Positions 39,544-48,902 of a stretch of 64,000 nt of DNA are shown here, piece by piece. The stretch covers positions 1,550,001 through 1,614,000 of the forward strand of contig NZ_CP093342.1 of NCBI RefSeq assembly GCF_022637555.1, given 5' to 3'. The notes under the pieces were generated by a model. That model had not been told where the DNA came from, did no database searches, and was given only the letters and a program-made list of their open reading frames with translations. The position numbers and the translations under genes were made by a program. Every line of letters begins with the position of its first letter. The stretch's first letter is position 1. This DNA comes from Microbacterium sp. H1-D42 (GTDB taxonomy: Bacteria; Actinomycetota; Actinomycetes; Actinomycetales; Microbacteriaceae).

Positions 39544-40530
39544 TCAGAGGAGTTCGGCGCGCAGCTGCTCCGGAGATTTCGGCGAGAGCAGCCCCGGTGC
39601 GATGTCGAACGGGGTCTTCGCGCCGTGGTCGCCGGATGCCGACAAGCGCGCCGCCGCGCGGGCGTACGCGACCAGCACGCTCGCCGTGAACTCGGGGTTG
39701 GATTCGAGCGCGAGCTGGAACTCCACCGTCTGGCTGACCGCATTCGAGGTCGTGCCGCTGCGGATGACGAAGCCGCCATGTGGGACCCCGGCGTGATCGC
39801 GGGCGAGTTCATCGGCTGTGATGAATTTCACGGTGGTGTCGTAGGGCTCGAAGTAGTCGGGCATCGTCACGATCGCCTCGCGGACAGCATCCGCATCCGC
39901 GCCCTCCTCGAGCACCACGAAGCACTCTCGGGTGTGCTTCTCGCGGGTGCTCAGCTCGGGTCGCTCACCGGCGCGGACGCGCGCGACGGCATCCTCTGAC
40001 GGAATCGTGTACTGCACGCCGCTCGCCACACCAGGCACGCGTCGGATGGCGTCGGAGTGCCCCTGGCTGAGGCCACGGCCCCAGAACGTGTAGGTCTCGC
40101 CCTGCGGCAGGATCGACTCGCCGTACAGGCGCTGCAGTGAGAACAGCCCGGGATCCCAGCCCGTGGAGATGATGGCGGTCGTCCCAGCGGCGCGAGCCGC
40201 AGCGTCGACGGCGGCGAAGTGCTCGGGGATCCGCGCGTGCGTGTCGAAGCTGTCGACGACGCTGAAGGCGGATGCCAGCGCCGGCGTCTGCACGGGCAGA
40301 TCACTCTTCGAACCGCCGCACAGGATCAGCACGTCGATCGCATCCCGCAGGCCGGCGAGGTCGTCGATGTGCCGCACGGAGACGTTCCGGTCGACTGTCG
40401 TCACCGATGCCGGCTCGCGTCGCGTGAACACACCGCTCAGTGTCATGTCGGGATTCAGCGCGAGTGCGTGCTCGACGCCCCTGCCGAGGTTGCCGTAGCC
40501 GACGATTCCGATGCGAATCCGATTGCCCAT
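39544..40530 (-). CDS. ddh: meso-Diaminopimelate dehydrogenase
   Basis: NADPH-dependent enzyme making meso-diaminopimelate from tetrahydrodipicolinate in one step, 328 residues. The N-terminal Rossmann motif is RIGIVGYGNLGRGVEHAL, and the family segments CGGSKSDLPVQTPALA, VDSFDTHARIPEH, STGWDPGLFSLQRL, FWGRGLSQGHSDAIRRV and EFQLALESNPEFTA are all present. ATG 40530 has GGGAG at 5-nt spacing and is preferred to GTG 40536. Ddh is found in relatively few bacteria and bypasses the acylated lysine-pathway branch. A lipoprotein gene lies 34 bp upstream on the same strand. Confidence 0.93.
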   Translation of the reverse strand: MGNRIRIGIVGYGNLGRGVEHALALNPDMTLSGVFTRREPASVTTVDRNVSVRHIDDLAGLRDAIDVLILCGGSKSDLPVQTPALASAFSVVDSFDTHARIPEHFAAVDAAARAAGTTAIISTGWDPGLFSLQRLYGESILPQGETYTFWGRGLSQGHSDAIRRVPGVASGVQYTIPSEDAVARVRAGERPELSTREKHTRECFVVLEEGADADAVREAIVTMPDYFEPYDTTVKFITADELARDHAGVPHGGFVIRSGTTSNAVSQTVEFQLALESNPEFTASVLVAYARAAARLSASGDHGAKTPFDIAPGLLSPKSPEQLRAELL

Positions 40531-40564
40531 GATCACTCCCTGTTCGTACAGCTGCCTGCGCCGT

Positions 40565-41080
40565 TCAGCGCTTGGCGCCCTTCATCGATCCCTCGAGCTG
40601 ATCGCCCGCCGCATCCACGATGATGCACTGCACGAGGCGGTCGTCCAGCTCGGTCCAGGTCAACTGGGTCGGTTCGAGCCAGCGGATGTCGAGGGTCGAC
40701 TCCTCGAACATCGTCCCGACGTACTCGTCGAAGGCAGGGATGCACTTTTCCCCCACAGCGGCCTCGATCTGCTCGCTGCTCGGGAGCTCATCACCCTCGA
40801 GATCGAACTCGAAGTACACCTCCTCATCGTGCGGTTCCTCGCACGGCACGACGTCGGTGGCCTGCACCTCGCCGTCGGCGTCGGTCATCTTGCAGTCGCC
40901 GACCTTGAGGCTGAAGATGTCGATGTTGTCCTTCTCGGTGACGTTGCCTGATTGATCGCGCTGGGCATCGCCGCCGCCGCCGAGCAGCATGGAGGTCGCC
41001 AGGCTGCATCCGCTCAATGTGGTGGCGAGGATGAGGGCGGCGGCCACGGCAGTTGCCCGGTGGGCTCGGCGGAAGGTCAT
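40565..41080 (-). CDS. Secreted lipoprotein (septum-formation-like domain)
   Basis: Lipoprotein of 171 residues. The signal peptide ends TLSGC with Cys25 the lipid site, then a Gly-rich linker and an acidic exported domain with three cysteines after the lipobox (GDCKM, VVPCEEPHDEEVY, GEKCIPAF) plus RLVQCIIV. The pattern of a DCK motif followed by CxxPHDxEVY matches the septum-formation domain family of actinobacteria, whose role is poorly defined. AGGAGC precedes ATG 41080. It sits between def and ddh on the same strand. Confidence 0.82.
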   Translation of the reverse strand: MTFRRAHRATAVAAALILATTLSGCSLATSMLLGGGGDAQRDQSGNVTEKDNIDIFSLKVGDCKMTDADGEVQATDVVPCEEPHDEEVYFEFDLEGDELPSSEQIEAAVGEKCIPAFDEYVGTMFEESTLDIRWLEPTQLTWTELDDRLVQCIIVDAAGDQLEGSMKGAKR

Positions 41081-41104
41081 TGATGCTCCTGGGTGCGTGT
41101 GAAA

Positions 41105-41123
41105 GGTGCGGAGAGTCCGCACC
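41105..41123 (-). terminator. Terminator after def
   Basis: A perfect 8-bp stem GGTGCGGA/TCCGCACC with a GAG loop. On the minus strand it is followed by TTTCAC, giving a modest T-run. It separates def from the lipoprotein gene. Confidence 0.7.
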
Positions 41124-41173
41124 GCTGAACAGTACTGATCAGAGCCGACGACGAACAACTCGACGCGCGTGGA

Positions 41174-41740
41174 TCAGCCTTCGAGATCGTCGACGCCGGG
41201 CATCCAACTGTGACCGCCGCGTACCCAGCCGCGCTTGCGCGCGATCTTCTGCGCGGTCTTCCAGTCGCTGTCCGAGAGACGGTCGACGTACAGGATGCCG
41301 TCGAGATGGTCGAACTCGTGCTGCATGATGCGTGCACGCCAGCCATCGACCTCGATGTGCACATGCTCGCCCTTGAGATCGGTGCCGGTGACCATGACCC
41401 GGTCCGACCGGCGCAGCGGGAATCGCTCTCCGGGGAATGAAAGGCAGCCTTCGGACTCCTCATCCGGGTCAGGCGAGCCCGGATCCGGGGGCGTCATCCA
41501 CAGCACCGGGTTGATGATGACCCCGCGCCACGGCCGCTCCTCGTCATCGACGTAGGAGTACACGTACATGCGCAGTGCGACGCCCACCTGAGGAGCCGCG
41601 AGCCCCACGCCGGGGGCGAGATCCATCGTCTCGAACATGTCGACGACGAGTGTGCGGATCTCGTCGGTCACCTCGGTCACCTCACTCGCGGGGGAGTGCA
41701 GAACGGGGTCGCCCATGATGCGAATCGGAAGAACAGCCAC
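41174..41740 (-). CDS. def: Peptide deformylase
   Basis: Metalloenzyme removing the formyl group from nascent proteins, 188 residues. The three family motifs are present: GVGLAAPQVG, EGCLSFPG (metal Cys) and QHEFDHLDG (metal His pair). GTG 41740 is supported by TAGGGT exactly 6 nt upstream, predicting a leaderless mRNA. It is divergent from the DMT-like carrier. Confidence 0.95.
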   Translation of the reverse strand: MAVLPIRIMGDPVLHSPASEVTEVTDEIRTLVVDMFETMDLAPGVGLAAPQVGVALRMYVYSYVDDEERPWRGVIINPVLWMTPPDPGSPDPDEESEGCLSFPGERFPLRRSDRVMVTGTDLKGEHVHIEVDGWRARIMQHEFDHLDGILYVDRLSDSDWKTAQKIARKRGWVRGGHSWMPGVDDLEG

Positions 41741-41746
41741 GCCACA

Positions 41747-41752
41747 ACCCTA
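41747..41752 (-). promoter_or_regulatory. -10 element of a leaderless def promoter
   Basis: TAGGGT on the minus strand, 6 nt before GTG 41740. Confidence 0.6.
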
Positions 41753-41771
41753 ATGGCAGGACCACGCCGGG

Positions 41772-41777
41772 TAAGGT
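41772..41777 (+). promoter_or_regulatory. -10 element of a leaderless DMT-carrier promoter
   Basis: TAAGGT ends 6 nt before GTG 41784. It is 19 bp from the def -10 on the other strand. Confidence 0.6.
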
Positions 41778-41783
41778 GGGACA

Positions 41784-42881
41784 GTGCAACCAGGGGTGGA
41801 GCTTGCGGCCGATGTCAGCGATCAGCTGGTCGGCGTCTTCGCCAATCCGGGGCTGCTGCTCGGGATCCCGCTCGCCCTCGCCGGTGCGGTCTTCATGTCG
41901 CTCGGCGCGCAGTACCAGCACCGTGGCGTCGAGAAGGTAGAGCGCATCACCGGCGTGGAGGGCACCACAGGGCTCAGCGGTGCGCAGCTCAAAGCACTGC
42001 TGACCCGGCCGTCCTGGCTGATCGGCACGCTCATGCTCGGTCTTGCGATCGTCTGCCAGCTCAGCGCGATCGCGATCGCCCCGCTGATCGTCGTGCAGCC
42101 GCTCGGCGCGGTGGCGCTGGTGATCACGACCCTGCTCAACGCCCGGATCTCAGGACATACGCCGACCAAGAAGTCGGTCATCTCGATCGCCGCCTGCATC
42201 GGCGGCATCTTCCTGTTCGTCACGTTCGCGGCTCTGTACGCCACTGAGCGGCCGATCAGCGACCAGGACCTGTACATGATCCTGACGATCCTGCTGCTGG
42301 TCATCATCGCGTTCGGCGTCTGCTGGCTGTTCCTCCGCCACCGCATGCGGGCGATGTTCTACGTGACCGGCGCCGGCATCCTCTATGGATTCGTCGCCAC
42401 GCTCGCGAAGGCCATCATCAGCCGCATCCAGGCGCAGAACTTCGACTGGCTCACCGTCGTCTGCCTGATCGCGCTTCTGGCGGCGGGTGGTGTCGGCGCC
42501 TACTTCGTGCAGACGGCGTACAGCTCAGGACCGCCCGACCTGGTCATCGCCGGTCTCACCGTCATCGATCCGATCGTCGCCGTGCTCATCGGCGCGCTGG
42601 TGCTCGGCGAGGCCGACAATGCGCCGCTCTGGGTGCTCATCATGTTCGGCGTCGCCGGTGCGATCGCCGTGTGGGGCGTCTTCGGCCTGGCCCGCTACCA
42701 CCCGCAGGTGCTCAGTGAGAGCCAGGAACTGCGGCTTCAGCGCGGCAGCGACAGCGAGTCCGCGGCCGAATCGGCCGGTGACAGCGAGACGAGCGCTCCC
42801 GCGCCATGGTGGCGGGACGACGCGGCAGCCGACCCACAGACCGGCTCAGAAACCAAGCAGGACCCACCGCCTGCTCAGTAG
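41784..42881 (+). CDS. DMT superfamily membrane transporter
   Basis: Polytopic membrane protein of 365 residues with nine or ten hydrophobic segments in the first 310 and a 55-residue acidic, disordered C-terminal tail (many Ser, Glu, Asp, Pro). Repeated segments such as IAPLIVVQPLGAVALVITTL and DLVIAGLTVIDPIVAVLIGA fit the DMT/EamA-like fold, with resemblance to NIPA-type magnesium carriers. The substrate is unknown. GTG 41784 is fixed by a -10 hexamer 6 nt upstream. Its 3' end lies 13 bp from the convergent pgl. Confidence 0.8.
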   Translation: MQPGVELAADVSDQLVGVFANPGLLLGIPLALAGAVFMSLGAQYQHRGVEKVERITGVEGTTGLSGAQLKALLTRPSWLIGTLMLGLAIVCQLSAIAIAPLIVVQPLGAVALVITTLLNARISGHTPTKKSVISIAACIGGIFLFVTFAALYATERPISDQDLYMILTILLLVIIAFGVCWLFLRHRMRAMFYVTGAGILYGFVATLAKAIISRIQAQNFDWLTVVCLIALLAAGGVGAYFVQTAYSSGPPDLVIAGLTVIDPIVAVLIGALVLGEADNAPLWVLIMFGVAGAIAVWGVFGLARYHPQVLSESQELRLQRGSDSESAAESAGDSETSAPAPWWRDDAAADPQTGSETKQDPPPAQ

Positions 42882-42912
42882 GCGCGGTGACGGCTCAGTA
42901 GTCGCGGTCGAT
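42873..42912. repeat. 20-bp tandem duplication across the DMT and pgl 3' ends
   Basis: GCTCAGTAGGCGCGGT (from 42873) and GCTCAGTAGTCGCGGT (from 42893) match at 15 of 16 positions. The first copy holds the carrier's TAG stop, the second the pgl stop on the other strand. Confidence 0.6.
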
Positions 42913-43674
42913 GAGGTCGGGGGAGACCTCACCCGCGGCAGCTTCGTCCACGAAGAACACGGTGCGGCGACGCCCCTTCGCTCCCGCCGCTGGCACGCTG
43001 TGATAGCTGGCCCCCGCCAGTGCGAGGCCGAGGGCCGACGCCTTGTCGGCACCGGTGAGCACCAGCCACACCCGCTTCGAGGCGTTCAGCACAGGACGGG
43101 TCAGCGTGACGCGCTCAGGGGGAGGCTTCGGCGCATTGCGGACGGCCAGCACTGCGGCATCCGTCACAGTGACCTCGGCGCGATCAGGGAACAGCGAGGC
43201 GATGTGCCCGTCTGGGCCGACCCCGAGGAAGCACACGGCGAAAGACGGCCATGCCTCGCTCTTCGTGCCGTAGCGGGCGAGTTCATCGGCGTAGGCGGCC
43301 GCGGCCTCGTCGAGGCTCAGACCGTCGGAGGGCGCAGCGACCTCGTGGATGTTCTCGGCAGGCACGGGGATGTGATCGAGCAGGGCGTTGCGCGACTGCA
43401 GCGAGTTGCGGTCGGCGCTGTCGCGTTCGACGAAGCGCTCATCGCCCCACCAGAAGTGCACAAGCGACCAGTCGACGTCGGCGATGCGCTCATCACCGGC
43501 TACGGCAGAGAGCACCGCCCCGCCCATCGATCCGCCGGTCAGACAGACATGCGCGAAGCGGCCGTTCCGTGTCCGTGTGGCGATCCTCGACAGGAAGCGA
43601 TCGGCGACACGCGCAGCCAGAGCTGCCGGTGTGGGCTCGACCACGACGCTCTTCGTCGTCCCCTGCACCTTCAT
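42895..43674 (-). CDS. pgl: 6-Phosphogluconolactonase
   Basis: Second enzyme of the oxidative pentose phosphate branch, hydrolysing 6-phosphogluconolactone; 259 residues of the DevB/SOL type. Visible are VCLTGGSMGGAVLSAV-like sequence (HVCLTGGSMGGAVLSAVAGD), the WWGDERFV motif and the catalytic region LGVGPDGHIASLFPD. ATG 43674 follows GGGGAA; it starts 4 bp after the opcA stop. It is the last gene of the tkt operon. Confidence 0.94.
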   Translation of the reverse strand: MKVQGTTKSVVVEPTPAALAARVADRFLSRIATRTRNGRFAHVCLTGGSMGGAVLSAVAGDERIADVDWSLVHFWWGDERFVERDSADRNSLQSRNALLDHIPVPAENIHEVAAPSDGLSLDEAAAAYADELARYGTKSEAWPSFAVCFLGVGPDGHIASLFPDRAEVTVTDAAVLAVRNAPKPPPERVTLTRPVLNASKRVWLVLTGADKASALGLALAGASYHSVPAAGAKGRRRTVFFVDEAAAGEVSPDLIDRDY

Positions 43675-43678
43675 CCGA

Positions 43679-44614
43679 TCATTCCCCTCGCTCGGGCGGA
43701 CCGAGGCGCGACCAGCCCTCGGTGATGACTCGACCGTAGAGCAGATCGGCGTCCAGGCGGCGCAACTCCTCGGCGAGGCACTCGCGCAGCGTGCGCCGCG
43801 GCAGGTGCAGCTCATGATCGGGCTGACCGGGCTGGGTCAGGATCGCGACGGCCGGCGACGGCCGCTCCAGCAGGATGTCTCCGTCGGCACGCGTCAGACG
43901 CACCGACTTGATGCCCTCCTGCCACTCCTCCGGGTCCTCGTACGACCAGCTGACCGGCACCTTCAGTGCCATCTGCAGCCAGGCCGCGAGAAGGGCGGTG
44001 GAGGGCGACGCTGCGGCTCCTCGCACCTCGGCGGCGGTGATCGTCTCGAACGGCGGCTGGTCGAGCACGGCCGCGAGCTGCTCGCGCCAGTGGGTCAGCC
44101 GCGTCCAGGCGAGATCCGTGTCTCCTGGGACGTGGGTGCGTGCCAGCAGTGACAGGCGGTCGCGCACATCGGTGGTCATGGCGGCGTCGGTGATCCGTCG
44201 CTGCGCCATACGTCCGAGCGGTGAGGCGGCAGCATCCGTCGGCGCCTCATCCGGCCACCAGGCGACCACAGGGGCGTCGGGAAGCAGCAGTCCCGTCACA
44301 AGGCTCTCGGCGTTGCTTGCGGCGTCGCCGTAGGCGCGCAGCACGACCACCTCGCTCGCGCCGGCGTCGCCGCCGACTCGGATCTGCGCATCGAGACGGG
44401 CGTCGCCCTCGCCGGTGGTGAGCACGATGACCCGCATCGGATGCTCACGCGAGGCGTCATTAGCGGCATCGATCGCCGCTTCGGCCACACCGTTGCGGGC
44501 GGCGATGATCAGCGTGAGAACACGTCCGAGGGCGACTGCGCCGCCCTCTTCGCGCACGTTCACCAGCTGCTTGGCGACCTGGCTGACCGTGGTGTCGGAA
44601 AGGTCGATGATCAC
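43679..44614 (-). CDS. opcA: Glucose-6-phosphate dehydrogenase assembly protein OpcA
   Basis: Activator/assembly factor for Zwf, 311 residues, first described in cyanobacteria and widespread in actinobacteria. It shows SQVAKQLVNVREEGGAVALG near the start and the conserved LLLPDAPVVAWWPDEAP segment. GTG 44614 overlaps the zwf stop (GTGA), so it is made together with its partner. Confidence 0.93.
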   Translation of the reverse strand: MIIDLSDTTVSQVAKQLVNVREEGGAVALGRVLTLIIAARNGVAEAAIDAANDASREHPMRVIVLTTGEGDARLDAQIRVGGDAGASEVVVLRAYGDAASNAESLVTGLLLPDAPVVAWWPDEAPTDAAASPLGRMAQRRITDAAMTTDVRDRLSLLARTHVPGDTDLAWTRLTHWREQLAAVLDQPPFETITAAEVRGAAASPSTALLAAWLQMALKVPVSWSYEDPEEWQEGIKSVRLTRADGDILLERPSPAVAILTQPGQPDHELHLPRRTLRECLAEELRRLDADLLYGRVITEGWSRLGPPERGE

Positions 44615-46155
44615 GGGCGTCTCCAGACTCGTCCGTCGCGGGCTAGAAGGTCATCGGCGGACGCCGGACCCCACGAACCAGGGGCGTACTGCTCCGGCTG
44701 CGTGTCGAGGCTCGCCCAGTACTGCTCGATCGGGTCGAGGATCTTCCACGACAGCTCGACCTCTTCGTGACGGGGGAACAGCGGCGGGTCGCCCAGCAGC
44801 ACGTCGAGGATCAGACGCTCGTACGCCTCAGGGCTGGCCTCGGTGAAGGCATGCCCGTAGCCGAAGTCCATCGTGACGTCGCGCACCTGGGTGCCGGCGC
44901 CAGGCACCTTCGAGCCGAACCGGATGGTGACGCCCTCGTTCGGCTGCACGCGGATCACGAGCGCGTTCTGCCCGAGTTCCGAGGTGCGGCCGAGCAGGTG
45001 CTGAGGCGCGCGCTTGAAGACCACGGCGATCTCGGTGACCCTACGCCCCAGCCGCTTGCCGGTGCGAAGGTAGAAGGGCACCCCGGCCCAGCGGCGCGTG
45101 GCGATCTCGAGCTTGAGGGCCGCGTACGTCTCGGTGTTCGACTGCGGGTTCATGCCCTCCTCTTCGAGGAAACCGAGCACCTTCTCGCCGCCCTGCCAGC
45201 CACCGGCGTACTGTCCGCGCGCGGCTGCGCGCGACAGATCGGCCGGCAGCTGCACCGCTTCGAGCACCTTCTCCTTCTCGGCGCGCAGATGTTCGGCTGA
45301 CAGGCTGATCGGCTCTTCCATCGCGGTGAGTGCCAGCAGCTGCAGCAGGTGGTTCTGGATGACGTCGCGGGCTGCGCCGATGCCGTCGTAGTACCCGGCG
45401 CGACCGCCGACGCCGATGTCCTCGGCCATCGTGATCTGCACATGGTCGATGTGGTTGCGATTCCAGATCGGCTCGTACAGCTCGTTCGCGAAGCGCAGTG
45501 CCAGGATGTTCTGCACCGTCTCCTTGCCGAGGTAGTGGTCGATGCGGAAGATCGAGTCGGCGGGGAAGGCGACCTCGAGGGCCGCGTTCAGCGCACGTGC
45601 CGACTCCAGGTCATCGCCGAACGGCTTCTCGATCACGACGCGCCGCCAGCAGGTGTCGTCGTCGTTCTTCTCTCCGACCAGTCCGGATTCCTTGAGCTGT
45701 CGTGCGACAGTGGGGAAGTCCTTCGGGGGGATCGAGAGGTAGAACGCGTGGTTGCCCATCGTGCCGCGTTCGACGTCGAGCTTCTCGACCGTCTCGCGCA
45801 GGCGCCGGAACGAGTCGGGGTCGTCGAACGTGCCCTGCACGAAGCGGATGCCCTGCAGCAGCTGCTGCCAGGTCTCCTCGCGGAACTCGGTGCGGGCGTG
45901 CTGCTTCACCGCCTCGTAGACGACCTGGGCGAAGTCCTGGTCCTCCCAGTCACGGCGGGCGAACCCCACCAGGGCGAACCCCGGTGGCAGCAGCCCTCGA
46001 TTGGCCAGGTCGTACACGGCCGGCATGAGCTTCTTGCGGGACAGGTCGCCGGTCACACCGAAGATCACCAGGGCGCTGGGTCCTGCGATGCGACTCAGCC
46101 GGCGATCATCGGCGTCGCGGAGCGGATTGTGTCCGCGAGAGATGGGGACAGTCAT
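44611..46155 (-). CDS. zwf: Glucose-6-phosphate 1-dehydrogenase
   Basis: NADP-dependent entry enzyme of the oxidative pentose phosphate pathway, 514 residues. The coenzyme site is VIFGVTGDLSRKKLMPAVYD, and the active-site signature FRIDHYLGKETVQN has the catalytic His. RFANELYEPIWNRNHIDHVQ follows. It lies between pgi (33 bp gap) and opcA (overlap) in the operon. Confidence 0.97.
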   Translation of the reverse strand: MTVPISRGHNPLRDADDRRLSRIAGPSALVIFGVTGDLSRKKLMPAVYDLANRGLLPPGFALVGFARRDWEDQDFAQVVYEAVKQHARTEFREETWQQLLQGIRFVQGTFDDPDSFRRLRETVEKLDVERGTMGNHAFYLSIPPKDFPTVARQLKESGLVGEKNDDDTCWRRVVIEKPFGDDLESARALNAALEVAFPADSIFRIDHYLGKETVQNILALRFANELYEPIWNRNHIDHVQITMAEDIGVGGRAGYYDGIGAARDVIQNHLLQLLALTAMEEPISLSAEHLRAEKEKVLEAVQLPADLSRAAARGQYAGGWQGGEKVLGFLEEEGMNPQSNTETYAALKLEIATRRWAGVPFYLRTGKRLGRRVTEIAVVFKRAPQHLLGRTSELGQNALVIRVQPNEGVTIRFGSKVPGAGTQVRDVTMDFGYGHAFTEASPEAYERLILDVLLGDPPLFPRHEEVELSWKILDPIEQYWASLDTQPEQYAPGSWGPASADDLLARDGRVWRRP

Positions 46156-46188
46156 CAGTGGGGGATATCTCCAGGTGATCGGGAGGGT

Positions 46189-47793
46189 TTACTGGGCTGC
46201 TTCGAACAGCGCCAGGATGTCGTCCGCGGCATCGGTGATGGTCAGTGAGACGACCGGACGGCCGTGCTCTGCGAGGACGGCAGCATCGCCGGCGGCCTGC
46301 GCGGCGATGAGCTGCCCGAAGGTGAACGGACGTCCGGGAATCTCGAGGTCGACGTCGGTGCGCTCCAGGATCTGCAGGAACACTCCCTGCGCTGGACCGC
46401 CCTTGTGATACTGGCCGGTCGAATGCAGGAAGCGCGGACCCCACCCGAAGGTCGCGGGGCGCCCCGAGTCGGCGGCGACCATCTCACGCAGCCCCTGCAG
46501 CTGCGACATGGTGGTGCGGTCGACGTAGGCCTGCACCGAGACGTAGCCGTCATCGTCGAGCCGCGCCCAGAGAGCATCCATGACGCCCTCGATCGTGCCG
46601 GACTCGGTCAGTGCCGCATCGGATGCCCGCACCTCGATGCCGTCCTGCACGAAGGCCGGCGCGGTGGTCTCGGGACGGGCATCGAGAAGTCCTCGGGCGG
46701 CGAGCTTCGCCGACTCGACATCCGGCTGGTCGAACGGGTTGATGCCGAGCAGGTGCCCGGCGATCGCCGTCGCGTACTCCCAGAGCAGGAACTGCGCGCC
46801 GAGGGTGCCGCTGACCAGGATCTCACCAGGGTGCCGCTCGGACAGATGGAACTCATTTGCGTCATCGACCAGCCGCACGATCTGCAGGTCGTCCGGTCGT
46901 GCTTCCAGCTCCGGCGACACGGTGAGCAGCACGACCGGCAGAATGCCGGTGCCGCCCTTGCCGGTGGATTCTGCGATGAGCTGCTCGATCCAGTCTGGCA
47001 GCCCCTCGATGTGCGTGCCGTCGCTGACGAGGCCCAGCTTGTCGCGGCGGGGTGCGATGCCGGTGATCGCGGCGGCCAGGCGCAGTGCCGGGTTGTCCGC
47101 GGTGTCGATGGCGAACTGCAGCATCGAGGCCTCGGCCTCATCGAGCATCTCGGCGATGTCGACACCGGCAAGACCCGAGGGAACGAGTCCGAACGCGGTC
47201 AGCGCCGAGTAGCGCCCGCCGACGTTCGGGTCGGCGTTGAACACGCGGTATCCCGCTGCGCGGGCTGAGACGTCCAACGGCGAACCGGGGTCGGTGACGA
47301 CGACGATGCGCCCGACCGGGTCGATCCCGAGGTCGCTGAACGCGGCCTCGAACGCGCGGCGCTGCGAATCTGTCTCGACCGTCGATCCGGACTTCGACGA
47401 GACGACGAGCACTGTGTCGCTCAGGTCATCGTCGATGGCGTCCAGCACCTGCGCGGGTGCGGTCGAATCCAGGATCGCGAGTCGCGCCCCTGCCGTGTTC
47501 GCGATCACCTCTGGAGCGAGCGACGAGCCGCCCATCCCCGCAAGCACGACACGGGTGACGCCCTGAGACGCGAGCTCCTCGCGAAGCGCGATGATCTCAG
47601 GCACCAGCGGACGCGAGTTCGAGACGGCCTCCACCCAGCCGAGCCGGACGGAGGCCTCAGCCTCAGCATCCGCCCCCCACAGGTCCGTATCGCCCGCCGT
47701 GAGGCGGGACGCGACCAGGTTCGCGACGAGACCCGGAACAAGTTCGTCGATGGCGACCTTCGCCGCCCCCGAGACATGCACCGAGACGGTCAT
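46189..47793 (-). CDS. pgi: Glucose-6-phosphate isomerase
   Basis: Interconverts glucose 6-phosphate and fructose 6-phosphate, 534 residues. The sugar-isomerase fold shows [15 protein letters not shown], the phosphate-binding [15 protein letters not shown], and [19 protein letters not shown]. It is the divergent form embedded in actinobacterial pentose phosphate operons rather than the E. coli-like type. Its ATG overlaps the tal stop (ATGA). Confidence 0.93.
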   Translation of the reverse strand: MTVSVHVSGAAKVAIDELVPGLVANLVASRLTAGDTDLWGADAEAEASVRLGWVEAVSNSRPLVPEIIALREELASQGVTRVVLAGMGGSSLAPEVIANTAGARLAILDSTAPAQVLDAIDDDLSDTVLVVSSKSGSTVETDSQRRAFEAAFSDLGIDPVGRIVVVTDPGSPLDVSARAAGYRVFNADPNVGGRYSALTAFGLVPSGLAGVDIAEMLDEAEASMLQFAIDTADNPALRLAAAITGIAPRRDKLGLVSDGTHIEGLPDWIEQLIAESTGKGGTGILPVVLLTVSPELEARPDDLQIVRLVDDANEFHLSERHPGEILVSGTLGAQFLLWEYATAIAGHLLGINPFDQPDVESAKLAARGLLDARPETTAPAFVQDGIEVRASDAALTESGTIEGVMDALWARLDDDGYVSVQAYVDRTTMSQLQGLREMVAADSGRPATFGWGPRFLHSTGQYHKGGPAQGVFLQILERTDVDLEIPGRPFTFGQLIAAQAAGDAAVLAEHGRPVVSLTITDAADDILALFEAAQ

Positions 47794-48902
47794 CGCGCGG
47801 CTTCCAGGCCCTCGGTGACCTGCGTCAGCAGGCCGTGCCAGGAGTCGATGAACTTCGCGACGCCCTCGTCCTCGAGCACCTGGGTGACGTCGTCGAAGTC
47901 GATGCCGACGGACTTCAGTCCTGCGAACACCTCACGCGATTCGTCATAGGTGCCGGTGATCGTGTCGCCGGCGACGACGCCATGATCGAAGGTCGCCTCC
48001 AGCGTCTTCTCCGGCATGGTGTTCACGACGCCGGGTGCGACGAGCTCGGTCACGTAGAGGGTGTCGGGCAGGTTCGGGTCCTTGACCCCGGTCGACGCCC
48101 ACAGCGGACGCTGCAGGTTGGCGCCCTGCGCGACGAGGTCCTGTGCGCGCTTGTCGGCGAACTTCTGCTCGAACAGCTCGTAGGCCAGGCGCGCGTTGGC
48201 CAGGCCTGCTTTGCTCTTGAGGGCGACGGCCTCGTCGGTGCCGATGGCCTCGAGGCGCTTGTCGGTCTCGGTGTCGACGCGCGAGACGAAGAACGACGCC
48301 ACCGAGTGGATGCCCGACAGGTCGATGCCTGCGGCGTGTGCCTGCTCGAGGCCGGCGAGGTAGGCATCGATGACCTCGGCGTGGCGCTCGAGGCTGAAGA
48401 TCAGCGTGACGTTGACGCTGATGCCCGCGGCGATGGTCTCGGTGATGGCGGGAAGGCCGGCCTTGGTGGCGGGGATCTTCACCAGCAGGTTCGGGCGGTC
48501 GACTGCGCTCCACAGCTGCTTCGCCTGCGCGACGGTTCCTGCCGTGTCGTGCGCGAGATCGGGGGAGACCTCGATCGAGACACGGCCGTCGACGTGGTTC
48601 GTGGCCTCCCAGATCGGGCGGAACACGTCGAGCGCCTCGCGGACGTCCTGCGTCGTGGCCGCGAACACGGCCTCTTCTGCGGATGCCCCTGAGGCGGCGA
48701 GCTCGTGCACCTGAGCGTCGTAGGAAGTGTCGCTGTCATCGCTCATCGCGTTCGCGAAGATCGTCGGGTTCGTGGTGACGCCGACGACGTTTCGCGTGTC
48801 GATGAGTTCCTGCAGGTTGCCGGACTCGATGCGGGTGCGGGAGAGGTCGTCAAGCCAGATGCTGACGCCGGCTGCGGACAGCTGTGCGGTGGGGGTGCTC
48901 AT
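47790..48902 (-). CDS. tal: Transaldolase
   Basis: Transfers a dihydroxyacetone unit in the non-oxidative pentose phosphate branch, 370 residues, the actinobacterial long type. The Schiff-base Lys is in [16 protein letters not shown], and [13 protein letters not shown] near the start is typical. ATG 48902 overlaps the tkt stop (ATGA); the upstream open frame is only a tkt shadow. Confidence 0.96.
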   Translation of the reverse strand: MSTPTAQLSAAGVSIWLDDLSRTRIESGNLQELIDTRNVVGVTTNPTIFANAMSDDSDTSYDAQVHELAASGASAEEAVFAATTQDVREALDVFRPIWEATNHVDGRVSIEVSPDLAHDTAGTVAQAKQLWSAVDRPNLLVKIPATKAGLPAITETIAAGISVNVTLIFSLERHAEVIDAYLAGLEQAHAAGIDLSGIHSVASFFVSRVDTETDKRLEAIGTDEAVALKSKAGLANARLAYELFEQKFADKRAQDLVAQGANLQRPLWASTGVKDPNLPDTLYVTELVAPGVVNTMPEKTLEATFDHGVVAGDTITGTYDESREVFAGLKSVGIDFDDVTQVLEDEGVAKFIDSWHGLLTQVTEGLEAAR

